The translations under genes were made by a program, and so were the position numbers. Below, in pieces: positions 11,041-21,304 of a stretch of DNA of 64,000 nt. Below the pieces are notes generated by a model that made no database searches, had not been told where the DNA came from, and saw nothing but the letters and a program-made list of their open reading frames with translations. Each line of letters begins with the position of its first letter. Positions within the stretch are counted from its first letter, which is position 1. Source of the stretch: Clarkia xantiana subsp. parviflora (taxonomy: Eukaryota > Streptophyta > Magnoliopsida > Myrtales > Onagraceae); assembly GCA_036873135.1 (NCBI GenBank), contig JAPTYO010000001.1, positions 43,610,774-43,674,773 of the forward strand, read 5' to 3'.

Positions 11041-11720
11041 ATAATAATTATAATAATAGCTAGTTAAACAAGTTCAGCTTGGTTATTTACTTGAATTTTG
11101 CGTTAGGAATCGTTTTTAAATTGTTATATTCTAGGCTTGTCTAACAGAATTTGAGCTCTAAAATTATAATTTAATTTGACTCTTTCATATTTATTATTTT
11201 TACACAAAAATAAATAAATTGACTATTTTTATTTAAGATATTTTTTCGAGCTTTTAAAGAAGTAAAATCAATAATTAAATGTTTATACTTAATTTTTTTT
11301 AAAAAAAATTCAATTGGTAATATAGATAATCCATTTAACATTTCTTGATACATAGTTGATTTCAACTAATAATTTATTAAGGCTAGTTTTGAAAAACTTC
11401 TTTCAGATGAAACAACATTTATAAAAATTGTTAATGTTATTCTGTTTGTGATATATGCATTCGAAAAATAATCAAGTTTTTTATGTGATTCAGTATGTTA
11501 ATGAGAGTTTTATCTTGTAGTTGACTAATTTATCTTAAAACTTTAAATTCAGTGAATAAATCTAAACCATCAATATCAGAACAAATTTTATATTTTAGAA
11601 CACATTCAATATTCATATATTCGAAAATCATTACTTTTTTTTACTTATATTTATACAGAAAAGGGTTTCTTATGAAAAATAAATAAATAAATACAAACAA
11701 AGAGTGAGTGACCGAGAAGA
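11041..11720. other. AT-rich intergenic DNA between divergent genes
   Basis: Separates the minus-strand CML gene from the plus-strand gene at 12575 and should hold both promoters. No ORF or repeat is supported. Confidence 0.4.
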
Positions 11721-11794
11721 GTTGGGGTGCTAATTTCTTCAGAAACAAAACTTAGGGTAAAATCTCAACGGCTAATCTTAAGAGAACTTTTCCA

Positions 11795-11804
11795 TATATA
11801 TATA
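11795..11804 (+). promoter_or_regulatory. Candidate TATA box of the SMR-like gene
   Basis: TATATATATA precedes a pyrimidine-rich leader (CTTCTCTTTCT, CTCCTTTTCTCCC) typical of plant 5' UTRs. It lies about 780 bp before the start codon, implying a long leader with an intron that ends at TTTTCAACAG (12550). Confidence 0.45.
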
Positions 11805-12574
11805 ACTCACGAACCGTCGGTCATATTCCTTTTCTGTTTCTTCAAATTTCTTGCTTCATCGAGCTCAAGGAAGAACTGGACTGAACTGAGGTGGTACTTC
11901 TCTTTCTATATTTGTTCCTCCTTTTCTCCCAACTGCTTCTCAAACTCTACTCGACTCTCTGGGTTCCTGCTTCTGTATTGTGTCGATTTTCTGCCAAGAT
12001 TTCTTCATCTCCACTGCATATCAACGTTCACTGTTAGATTTTGTTTCTGTTTCTTGATTTCTCGTTACCGTCTTCGCGTGGCGATCTTGTATATGATTTT
12101 AGGGTTTATGGGCCTGGATTTAGATAGCATTTTGTTCGTTCTATTGCGTGCATTTGTAATTAGATTCCGTTAGAATTAGGGTTTTCTTCTTCAATTGGGC
12201 GCGTTTCCCAAATTGCTGTCTTGAATCAATTTCCGATTTCAATATCTTAATAGGTTTAAATTGCATTTTCCTTTATTTGTTGCATTTGTGATTAGTTTCC
12301 GTTATTCTTCTTCAATTGGGTGCCTTTCCTAAATTGCTGACTAGAATCGATGTCCCTAGTAAATAGATTTGATGAAAGAATTGTTCATGTTCAGCAAATA
12401 GTGCAAGCACATTATAACCTTAAAGGATACATAGTGGTTTGATTTCTCGGAAAATTAATGGTGTCGTTTCTCGCGTGTTGATCGAAGCTTATAACATTCT
12501 GTAGTTTGATTCCTGTTTGCTTATATTGGTGATTTTGTGCTTTTCAACAGTTATTGTTTATCTCGACTAGTTTC

Positions 12575-13201
12575 ATGGATTCTGGACGAACCCCGAATGT
12601 GTCGGGGAAATGTGAAGTTATCTGCAATGGAGAAGTTAATCTGGGTTATTTAAGTACTGTGGATACTACTGGAAAGTTACTAAATACAGCATTTCTCCTT
12701 CCAGTCACTCCCGATACGACTGGAGAGAAAAAAGTTCGAGACTCCCAGTTCGTTCTAGACTCTCCCCTACGTAATACTAAACTGCACGAAAAATCTCGCC
12801 TTGATTATGGTGGTGGCATATTCCACACTCCCATTGCCGAAATAGTCGACCCATCTGCTGCTGCCAATCTTCTGTCGATCCAAGACCCTGATGAATCCAG
12901 AAAAAGTGCAGCTCGTACCCTAGATTTCGGTTCTGAAACTCGAGTTCAACAGGGAAACGACACTGTTCTATCAGATGAAGAAATGGTTGAATCTGTGTAT
13001 GAGAATCTGCTAACTGTGATCTTGTCCAATAAGATAGAAGATGCTGCAAATATTAAATTTATCGACGATGGCTGCAAGACGCCCACTCCGTGCCTCTCGG
13101 GTATTGCTGAAACTTGTCCGGGTGCTCCAATGAAGGCTGCAATGAAGAAGACGAGGAGGATTGACAGAGACTCGAGTTTATGCAGAAAGCTTGAGTTTTG
13201 A
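12575..13201 (+). CDS. Uncharacterised protein with SIAMESE-related-like C-terminal motifs
   Basis: 208 residues in one exon. I do not recognise the N-terminal two-thirds, which is hydrophilic and rich in Ser/Thr/Asp. Near the C-terminus are GCKTPTP, then ETCPGAP, a basic patch (KKTRR) and CRKLEF. This order (C-x-TP, CPxAP, basic, RKLxF) recalls the plant SIAMESE-related CDK inhibitors, which bind CDK-cyclin and promote endoreduplication. However, SMRs are usually 80-130 residues and have CPPAP, so this could be a different family. The start at 12575 (MDSGRTP) lies just after a probable splice acceptor at 12549-12550; an in-frame ATG at 12554 is likely leader sequence. No membrane segment or signal peptide is seen. 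Confidence 0.6.
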   Translation: MDSGRTPNVSGKCEVICNGEVNLGYLSTVDTTGKLLNTAFLLPVTPDTTGEKKVRDSQFVLDSPLRNTKLHEKSRLDYGGGIFHTPIAEIVDPSAAANLLSIQDPDESRKSAARTLDFGSETRVQQGNDTVLSDEEMVESVYENLLTVILSNKIEDAANIKFIDDGCKTPTPCLSGIAETCPGAPMKAAMKKTRRIDRDSSLCRKLEF

Positions 13202-13503
13202 GTATTAGGGGACATTAAGTTTGTGAGGTCTGATTCTTACTTACATGCATTAACCAATTGTGGAATATTTGGCAACAGAGTGGATGTATTACTAATTGGA
13301 ATTCTTTCTTGTTGGGGCTTTACTTTCCTTCTATTGTAGAGTTTCATAGAGGGTTAGATTCTGAGTAATTTGGTAATTGGTTATCTGTAACATCCCAATA
13401 ACATCCCATTGTAGTACTACTAGTATATCTGAAGTATTGATCTTGTTGTATTGCGTTTAATTCATTGTGGGACTCTGTAATCATGTGGCTTGCATATAAT
13501 AAT
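13202..13503. other. 3' flank of the SMR-like gene
   Basis: Probable 3' UTR and polyadenylation region. No other feature is seen. Confidence 0.4.
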
Positions 13504-14321
13504 AACCTATGAAAGGTCTGAACTATCACCCATGTTAACGGGAGAGGTCTGAAATTTAAAAAGTTAATAATGGAGGTCTGAAATTTCAATTTTGTTGATT
13601 TGAGGTTTTCCGTCCATTTTTAGTTTAAATTTCACAGAATTGTGTGAAATGACATTTTTGCCCCTTTAATATTTTGTTTTATTTAATATCTTATTTAAGG
13701 AAATGTGAAATGACAATTTTACCCCTAAAGTCAAATTAAAACCACCCGACTCCGGCCACCACCACCCGACTCCGGCGACCACCACATCGACTCCGACGAC
13801 TACCACCTCGGCTCCGGCGACCACCACCTCGGCTCCGGCGACCCAACTTTGGCCACCACCTCAGGAAAAAAACTCCGATCGGAGCTCTGTGGCTCCTGTC
13901 GGGGCCACAGAGCTCCGATCGGAGCCCAATCGGGGCTGGTGGCTCCGATTTGAGCCCAATCAGAGCCTTGGTGGTGGTCGTCGGAGTACGGTTGGTGGTC
14001 ACCGGAGTACGGTGGTGGTCGCCGGAGTACGGTTTGTGGTCGCCGGAGCTGGGTTGGTGGAGCCGTGGTGGCTTCAAGGGCATTTTGGTCTTTTCACTTC
14101 AAGCATGTGAGGGGCACACTTGATAGAAGAGCATTTTTTGAAATTTATTTTATTTCCGGTCACATGCCAAGCATGTGACCAATTTCCGTTAGTTTTAACG
14201 GAAAAAACTAACGGAGGCCGCTGTTATCAACAAAACTGAAATTTCAGACCTCCGTTATTAACTTTTTAAATTTCAGACCTCTCCCGTTAACATGAGTGAT
14301 AGTTAAGACCTTTCATAGGTT
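13504..14321. mobile_element. Long terminal-inverted-repeat element with Ser/Pro/Thr-like core
   Basis: Arms of about 105 bp (13504-13608 and 14217-14321) are inverted copies that start AACCTATGAAAGGTCT and include GTTAACGGGAGAGGTCTG. Inside are GGTAAAATTGTCATTT-like segments, a palindromic CACATGCCAAGCATGTG, and a G+C-rich core (about 13740-14060) made of ACTCCGGCGACCACC units on the left and their inverse on the right. The core gives open frames on both strands that are artefacts of repetition. Layout matches 40044-40500. No transposase; class uncertain (Mutator-like or other foldback). Confidence 0.7.
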
Positions 14322-14705
14322 CTTAACAAAAAAAAATATTAAAATTACAATATTGTCATCACTTAGCCATTTACAAGTCATGGTATTCCACCTTTTCTTT
14401 GATGATAATTTTTAGGGGTAGCAATTTATGTTATCTTGTATCAATAAACTTATTGTATTAAACTTGTTGAATACGATCATGCATAATAATCTTATTGTGC
14501 ACAATGTGCGCTTTTTCGTATTTGTTCGTGTTGTACTATCATATTGTGTTAAATTATTTCAGTTAGTTGTTTTGAAAATCATACCGGACCTTAACCGGTA
14601 AGATGATTGGTTTCCGGTCCAACCCGGTCAAACCCGGTTCAGTCCGGTTCCTTTCATTTGAATAAATAGAATTTAGAATTCTACTTAAAATCTTTATCTG
14701 TTCTT

Positions 14706-14769
14706 CTCTCAACATTCTACCTTTCAGGGTGGCAGCGCTCTCAACATTCTACCTTTCAGGGTGGCAGCG
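14706..14769. repeat. 32-bp tandem duplication
   Basis: CTCTCAACATTCTACCTTTC and the following AGGGTGGCAGCG occur twice back to back. The second copy continues into GCGTCTTC...TGGGTTTGAGTCTA, which looks like a box-B-containing tRNA-derived (SINE) head. Confidence 0.85.
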
Positions 14770-14898
14770 CGTCTTCATTTCCAGATTGGGTCCTGGGTTT
14801 GAGTCTATCTTCGCACAATTAATACTTTCTTTAAAAAAATAAAGTTGTTTTTTTCTCTTACAGTAATATCGGTACTGGTCCGACCCGATTCCATCTTA

Positions 14899-15134
14899 TC
14901 AAACTGGTTTTCTGTTGTGCAGTTCTATAATTTACTAGAACCGGTTCGGTTTTCAAACACTGAGATATACCTATAAAATCTTTAAATAGATATGAAAACA
15001 AAAATGAACTTTAAAGTCAAACCGGTTTTCTGCTGTGCAGTTCTATAATTTACTAAAACCGGTTCGGTTTTCAAAACACTGAGATATACCTATAAAATCT
15101 TTAAATAGATATGAAAACAAAAATGAACTTTAAA
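14899..15134. repeat. 118-bp tandem duplication
   Basis: Two adjacent units (14899-15016 and 15017-15134) share TTTTCTG, GTGCAGTTCTATAATTTACT, ACCGGTTCGGTTTTCAAA and GAAAACAAAAATGAACTTTA, with only a few differences. This is probably a local slip or unequal-exchange event. Confidence 0.92.
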
Positions 15135-15289
15135 TCACTTCGCGTTATTGTTCAGTTTTAATCCTCATAAGCTAGCATATTGTTAAAGAAACCACAAATT
15201 ATCCAAATAACTAATCTAAATTTTCCACTCCAAAAACAGATTACGAAATTTTTCGAAATACATTAATAAAAACTTTGATAATTTTACAT

Positions 15290-15600
15290 ACTAGAATTGT
15301 AGAGGCTTTGCCTAATAAAGGCAAGCCTTCCAAAAATAAGCGTATGCTGCTTAATGCAACGAACACACGGTATTCTTTAGTAAAAGGCGAAAGAATAGTT
15401 CGCTTTGTGTTCACTGCGCAGCTGCGTGATTTAACAGCGTGGATTGATTTTCTATTTTATAACGAGGCATCTGGAGCTAGCTTTGTTTCAGCGGTCGGTG
15501 TGGGAGAGTGATTCACCTGTGCTTTCAATTTGAAGCCACATTTTTATGGCACGGCCCAAATAAACTGCAACTGGTTTTGGGCCTATAGAAGTTCGCAGCC
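15290..15600. repeat. Dispersed repeat, copy C
   Basis: Positions 15302-15433 match 932-1062. The following 15480-15590 (GGAGCTAGC, CGGTCGGTGTGG, TGGGCCTATAGAAGTT) resembles copies A and D. This copy therefore joins the two halves seen separately elsewhere and may be closest to full length. Confidence 0.65.
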
Positions 15601-16197
15601 TATATATATATATACATTATATATATATAAATCCACTAATGCTTAAAAACTCTTTAAAACCTATTAAAAAACGTAGTTTTATTAAGTAAAATTAACCCGA
15701 CTTAAATTTAATAATTCTCATTCGTTGGATTAGGGGATGTAAAAATAATCATTAATATTTCTTATACCGCAAAAATAATTATTAATATTTTTTTATACAG
15801 ATCTCGATGTGTAAAAAATTATAAATTCCTTCTTATATACCATTTTGTTTGCCATATTTGAGCTTATTTCTCCATGATTCATATATAGCCTATTAGCTTA
15901 TTTGAGCTTATTTCTCCATATTAGCCCAAATACTTTAGTTTTGTCTAAACTTTAAAAAGCCCCAAAATACCTTATAAGTTAGATTGTATTTTATATTTTA
16001 TAATATATCTTGTTATAGTTATGTTTTAAACTAATGTGTTTAAACGATCAAAAAACTATTGTGTTTATATTTGACTGAGTTCTTAACAAATAAACACTAT
16101 TTGACTATTCACGATGACATCAAGAAATGTAGTAATGTGTTGAATGATATTAACATTTGTTAGTTAAAAATATTATTAACTAATTTTTCACCTAATA
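15601..16197. other. AT-rich intergenic DNA
   Basis: Includes a local duplication of GAGCTTATTTCTCCAT near 15860 and 15904. No gene is supported. Confidence 0.4.
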
Positions 16198-16513
16198 CTT
16201 TAAAATTTTAGAATAATTTGTTTTAAGATTGGTCTTACTTGTAGGCCAATACAAATTGAGTACTCCATGATTACAAAATAAGGATTGGGCAGACAATGGC
16301 CACAAGTAATATTTATTGACTAATAATAAAACGTGTAGAAAAAAGTAACGGCCGAGTAGCAGGAATCTAGCAAGTAACGACATTAGGAAAGAATATTATA
16401 GTTGAGATGAATAAATCTTTTATGTTTTTAGTTCTTTTAATTAATAATAATAATTAACAGACTGTAATATTATAAACAACTGCACATTAGATATGACTTT
16501 AACAAATAATAAT

Positions 16514-16563
<50 letters not shown>

Positions 16564-16800
16564 AAAATACGTGAAGTTCGTATACCAATCTTGTGGTTGA
16601 GGACCGTTTTAAATTAAATTTTCTGTGTTTAAATTATGAACAAAATTTGGATAACAGTTACAATTTAATATCAATTTTCTTATGGAGTTCACCTTTAGAA
16701 TAATATAAAAATTAAAAAATAGTGGCAAAATGATCGAGAAAGTTCCCTGGCTGTCCGCTTATTGTGGATATTTATTTATGTTTTATTCGCTTCTTAAATC
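16198..16800. repeat. Duplicated 0.5-kb intergenic segment, copy 1
   Basis: Co-linear with 21305-21740: shared blocks include CAAATTGAGTACTC, AAATAAGGATTG, AACGGCCGA, AAGTAACGAC, AGGAAAGAATATTATAGTTG, GTGAAGTTCGTATACCAA, TTGTGGTTGAGGACCGTTTT and CCCTGGCTGTCCGCTT. Copy 1 has a long TA run and an extra insert before the CCCTGGCTGTCCGC block. A third, partial copy may lie at 29760-29970. Confidence 0.85.
16517..16560. repeat. (TA)n microsatellite
   Basis: An uninterrupted TA run of about 20 units after (AAT)n. It is absent from the otherwise co-linear copy at 21305-21740, so it expanded after the duplication. Confidence 0.95.
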
Positions 16801-16829
16801 ATTAAATCGTTTATTATACTAAGTCTGGA

Positions 16830-17340
16830 CGGGCAATACGCGGGTTCAGACCGGACTCGTCCGGATTTCCGCCCGCGACGCATGTACATTTACCGACGTA
16901 TTTTTACACTAAGTCTGAGTTTTCCGATAGCCAACTTTGTTCAAATCTGACTCCGGTTCACATTTTTATATTAAACCGGAGACGAACCGCACAAAAACGG
17001 GCTTCAGTTCAAGAGCTCCTATATAATGGAATCTTGGTCACCCATTTCATTTTAAGTCACTTCAAGATTGACTTAGGAGCTCTGACTTCTCTCTACTTTG
17101 TCTCTCTAGAATTGCTTTCATTAAAGTATCGGAGAGGGTTCATCGAGTACCACCCCCCTCTCCGTGGTCTCGATATTGCCCCGTGTGCGGGTGTTAGGAA
17201 GGATACGCGCATACTCCTCAGGGCGCGCGTACTTGCATACACCGCAACACACGTGTGTACAGATATAACAAGGGATAGTGTGCTAACACTCCGGGACGCC
17301 AGCGCTTTGACATGCGAACAACTACACATATAAACACTCA
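16830..17340 (+). mobile_element. Gypsy-type LTR remnant (solo or truncated)
   Basis: TATATAAT (17019-17026) is followed by ...GACTTAGGAGCTC... and TTAAAGTATCGGAGAGGG (17122) ahead of a CCACCCCC block. This is the same organisation as the LTR of the element at 56456, where TTTAAGCATCGGAGAGGG (57675) precedes CCACCC. No gag, pol or second LTR is nearby. Confidence 0.55.
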
Positions 17341-17374
17341 AACACTTAGCCATTTTAAGGGCTTGTAGATCTCC

Positions 17375-17515
17375 GACAGTTTGACACCCTGACACGCTGA
17401 CAGTCTGACACCCCGACACGCCGACAGTCCGACACCTCGACACGCCGGCAGTCCGACAATCCGACACTTTGATAGTGTGACAGTCCGACACCCGCAGGTT
17501 CCGACACCCCGATTA
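17375..17515. repeat. 24-bp minisatellite
   Basis: Units GACAGTYTGACACCCYGACA plus CGCY repeat at 17375, 17399, 17423 and 17447, with decayed units after that to about 17515. It yields a fake open frame on the minus strand with an eight-residue repeat. Confidence 0.9.
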
Positions 17516-17699
17516 GGATTTTACACACCCATTCGACAACCCGTCAGTCCACACGGGTCAGGTCGAAAACAACATGCTTATCTCATTTTAACTATTATTT
17601 CTAATGGTATTTTATCCAGCTATTTTGATAGGCTTCACTTTATTATATTTACAATTGTTGTCATTGTTTTCCACTACTATATGTAAATTAGAATATAAG

Positions 17700-18290
17700 C
17701 TTGATTAAGTTAGAAGTGGAAATCGACATCACCAATTCGGACTGACCCCGATCTACATCTAGATATGTCAAGTCAAATCCACACGTTGCATGCAGTTTGT
17801 GTTAAGTACATGCCGACTCATTAGATAATCAATCCATAAACCGCATAATAAGACATGTAAACACTATTAATTCTAACATGGTCTCCTAAGTTTAATTTAT
17901 TTGTTGCATAACATTAAAAGTTATATTTTTTTATCATCAATATAAAAATACCTTAAATTATGTAATATTTAATATACTGTTATTTATACTATTTGTTGGA
18001 ATAGAAAAAAATAATGAATTACAGTAGTATGATTATGAATAATTATAACATACTACTCTAATTCGATATTTTTTTCAATTCCAACAAATAATATAAATAT
18101 AGAAGAAATCGTAAGGTTATGATGGATAATTTGTTCCCATGAAATTTAAAATAGCATTAAAATCAATCATTTTCAAATTTGAGAAAATAAATTTTGCCAC
18201 CCTTAATTTATAATAGGACATTAATTTGTTTAATCTGAAATTAATTATGGACTTCATCCTTAATATAGATGATTTTATGTTAAGTAGGAT
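17700..18290. other. AT-rich intergenic DNA
   Basis: No gene seen. It contains an imperfect inverted repeat around 17990-18100 (ATTTGTTGGAAT...ATTCCAACAAAT), possibly a small MITE. Confidence 0.45.
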
Positions 18291-18450
18291 CTTAAAACCG
18301 TTTCACATAATTAGGGTCGTAGAATTGTAAGATCATAAGCTCAGGATCACGATCCGTTAAGATCTTACAAAAGATCTGGATCATTTTCTTCACTATGATC
18401 TTAAAATCGTAAGATTCTAAGATCCAAATCTAGATCCTAACAAACTCGTT
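18288..18450. repeat. GATC-rich self-complementary segment
   Basis: About ten GATC sites in 160 bp, mostly as AAGATCT, GGATC and CGATCC, in alternating orientation (TAAGATCTTAC is itself palindromic). It resembles the interior of the palindromic hAT MITEs in this window but without recognisable TIRs. Confidence 0.5.
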
Positions 18451-18592
18451 ATTTTTTTACTTTAGGAATAATGATTTCGGTAAAAGAAAAATATTCCCCT
18501 CGGAGTTACAACCACGACAGATCTAATCCGGCGACCACCTTACATGCTCACCTACACCGGCGACCACCCCACCCACAAATTAGGGCAAAATG

Positions 18593-20321
18593 TAGGGCTG
18601 AGCATGGTCCGGTCCTGTCTAAGACCAACCAGGACCATATAAGACCATTTGAAAATGGTCATCCTCTAAATGGTCCAGGACCAAACCAGGACCATTTAAA
18701 ATGGTCTTGGTCTTTTTGGTCCTGGTTTTGGTCCAGACCATTTAGGACTAATTGTATTTTATTTTTTTAATTTTACAATATTATTTTTATAATAATCATA
18801 TTATAAATTGAAAATGCACTTATTATAATTAGGGATGGCAACGGGGCGGATCGGGGCGGGTATCCACGGACCCGCCCCGCGAGTCGACCTGGCAGACCCG
18901 GACCCGCCCCTATGTACCTTGCGGGGCGGGTCAGTTAGGGTAAAAAAAATCCCGCGGGTCGACCTGCGGGGCCCCGACTCGACCCGTCGCTGGTACCCGT
19001 GTTGCACTCCATTTACCCGTGCTGCACTCCATTAACCGACCCATGTACCCATGCACTCAATACGTTTCCAATAACGCTATAATTAATGATGGTCATTACC
19101 AAGAAAGCTAATAAACTAACTAGCAATTAATAATGGTCATTACCAAAAAAGCTATAATTAATGATGGTCATTACCAAGAAAGCTAATAAATTAACTAGCA
19201 ATTAATGATAGTCATTACCAAAAAAGCTAGCTAGCAATTAAACTAATGACTATTTACAAGAAAGTTAGTAATTAATAGCAATTTAAGAAAGATAGCAATT
19301 AAATCTAGATTAGGCCATTTCTAGAAAGTTATTTATTAAATGCTAAACAAAATTAATCTATTATATATATATAGCTACTTCGGGGCGGGTCTACGGGGCC
19401 CCGCGACTCTAGACCCGGACCCGCCCCGCATCTACTACGACCTGAACCCGTCAACTGCCCCGCGGGTCGTCGGGTCGGCGGGTAAAAAATCGGGTCGCGG
19501 CCCCGTGGCCCGTTGCCATCCCTAATTATAATTATATATAATATAGTGGAGTAGAGGAAATAAGAAACTAGCTATTAAATGTTTTTTCTTGTTAGATAAT
19601 TATTGAGAAACTTATTATAATTATTTCATTTATTATATAAACATAAGGATTCCAAATGATGTTGATGTAAATAGCACAACATTTTATAATAAGAATCCGA
19701 AAAAATGCCGCGTTAGTCCATTACGCATCGAATAAACTAAATAATTTAGGCCTGGAAAAAATATTATAACTTCGTCCTGGATCCAAATCATTATAGATCC
19801 AAATCTATATTAAGTCTACTTACGTGGAAACTAATATCATAAAATACATTTTTGGCAATAAAAATTGCGTATCTATTATATATATATTTTATATGTTAAT
19901 TCTCCCTAAAATAAATATAAATATAGAATTTGAAAATGAAACTTAATATACAGAGAAATTCCCTAAAATATATAATCCTAAATTAGGATACGACTAATAA
20001 TTATGCAATAATTTTGACCATTCAAACTATATATATAAAAATATATATTATTGTCTAAAGTAAATATGTTTCTCAGAATGTATATATTTCTCAGAGTTCG
20101 AGACGTTCAAAATTTATTTATTATTATTATTTTTAGTTTTTTTTTAATAATATAATGGTCCTAAATGGTCTCAAATGGTCTTTTTAGTGTTGGGCCAAAA
20201 TTAAGACCAAGACCAAAATAGAAGGACCAATGGTCTTGGTCCAAAATGGACTTGGTCTTGGACTCGGTCTTGGGCGGTCTTGGTATTAATTTTGGTCTTG
20301 GTGGACCATTGCTCACCCCTA
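18593..20321. mobile_element. hAT-type element, GGACCAT-rich, with a nested MITE
   Basis: Ends TAGGGCTGAGCATGGTCC and the inverse of GGACCATTGCTCACCCCTA. The 8-bp flanks are GCAAAATG (18585-18592) and GCAAAAGG (20322-20329), one mismatch. The arms (18593-18770, 20150-20321) are filled with GGACCATTT/AAATGGTCC in both orientations. There is no transposase. A second MITE is inserted at 18830, and the rest is AT-rich filler, including three partly repeated ATGGTCATTACCAA(G/A)AAAGCTA units at 19090-19230. Confidence 0.8.
18830..19524. mobile_element. Nested hAT MITE, GGGTCGACCCG-rich (family 1, copy 1)
   Basis: TIRs TAGGGATGGCAACGGG and CCCGTTGCCATCCCTA are perfect inverses. An exact 8-bp duplication ATTATAAT flanks it (18822-18829, 19525-19532). 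Only about 130-200 bp at each end are G+C-rich (GGGGCGGGTC, GACCCGCCCC); the middle is AT-rich and holds short tandem repeats. The same TIR occurs at 60031-60519. Confidence 0.92.
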
Positions 20322-20358
20322 GCAAAAGGGCTCTAATATGGAGCCATTCGGTCGTGAC

Positions 20359-20917
20359 TAGGCTTGGGCATAAAAACCGGTCCGGCCGGACTGGTTCGGA
20401 ACTGGTCTGGAACCGGACCGTTTGGAACCGGTTCGGAGTGAACCGGTCCAAATTGGACTGGTTTATAACCCCTAAATTGGAACCAGTCCAAGGGGTATAC
20501 CAAACCAGTCCAATAAACCAGTCCGTACCGGACCGGTTTTGAACCGCTTTTTAGTAAAAAAAAAAAAAAAAAACGTTTTGACCGAGATTTTTTTTTTTTT
20601 TAAAAATCCGGTTTTTGACCGGTTTTGACCGGTTTTGACCGGTTTCTGACTGGTTGTGACTGGTTTTGACTGGTTTTGGACCGATTTTTATTGATAAAAC
20701 CGGCCCGACATACAAAACCGGTCCAGAACTTGTTTTTTTAAAAAACAATCCAAAACCGGTTCTGGACCGGTTCTGGACCGGTTCAAACCAGTCCAGTTTT
20801 TTTTAGACCAACCTAAGCCAAAAAAAAACCCTAGTTATTATTGGACCGGACCGTTTAAAACAGTTCCGGTCCGGTCCGGAACCGGTTCGGCCTGAACCGG
20901 TTCAGTGCCCATCCCTA
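20359..20917. mobile_element. hAT MITE, ACCGG-rich
   Basis: 559 bp flanked by a perfect 8-bp duplication GTCGTGAC (20351-20358, 20918-20925). Ends are TAGGCTTGGGCA and TGCCCATCCCTA. The inside is dense with CCGGTTTTGACCGG-like units; repeats TTTTGACCGG occur in tandem at about 20612-20645. No coding capacity. Confidence 0.92.
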
Positions 20918-20952
20918 GTCGTGACTGGGCCACATATAGTTTTAGTTTGAGC

Positions 20953-21103
20953 TGTCTAAACCCGAATGAGCCATAGATAACTTCAAATTGGAGTCGGGAA
21001 GTTCCAGATCGAAACCCCTAACCCCAATGTCTGAACCTGAATGAGCCATAGATGAATTCAAATTGAAGTCAGGAAGCTCCATATCGAAACCCCTAACCCC
21101 GAT
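20953..21103. repeat. 76-bp tandem duplication
   Basis: Two adjacent units starting TGTCT (20953 and 21029) share GAATGAGCCATAGAT, TTCAAATTG, AGTC-GGAAG and ATCGAAACCCCTAACCCC. They differ by several substitutions, so the duplication is old. Confidence 0.88.
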
Positions 21104-21304
21104 AAGGGTTGTTGGCAACTTTTTCGACCACCATTCTCTTCAGTGGTTGCTTATTAAAAAATGATGGTATTTTGATCATTTTAAATCTTATTATTCTTAT
21201 TTTCATTACTTATCTTATTTAATTACCAAACCGATTTTTTTTTTGGGTCTTGAATTCTCATTTTTTAATCCTTCATTATTTATGTTATGCTCCCAAACGT
21301 GCCG

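Larger units (their letters stand above)
14565..15134. mobile_element. CCGGTT-rich hAT-like element with duplicated right end
   Basis: The left end TGTTTTGAAAATCATACCGG (14568) pairs with CCGGTTCGGTTTTCAAACACTG at 14940-14962 and again at 15059-15082. The TIR sequence resembles that of the element at 47026. The right end is present twice because of a 118-bp tandem duplication. Between the ends lies a tRNA-like promoter segment (14730-14800). Confidence 0.55.

Noticed and set aside
11727..12173. 148-residue ORF upstream of the SMR-like gene
   Set aside because: Phe/Leu/Ser-rich, no domain; lies in the probable leader and 5' UTR intron.
13736..14110. Ser/Pro/Thr/Arg-repeat ORFs on both strands
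   Set aside because: They are produced by inverted CTCCGGCGACCACC repeats inside a TIR element.
17093..17491. 132-residue minus ORF with eight-residue repeats
   Set aside because: The repeats are the 24-bp minisatellite read as codons; no start context or homology.
18835..19035. Arg/Pro/Gly-rich ORFs at 18801-19035 and 60036-60601
   Set aside because: They come from the palindromic GGGTCGACCCG ends of the MITEs.
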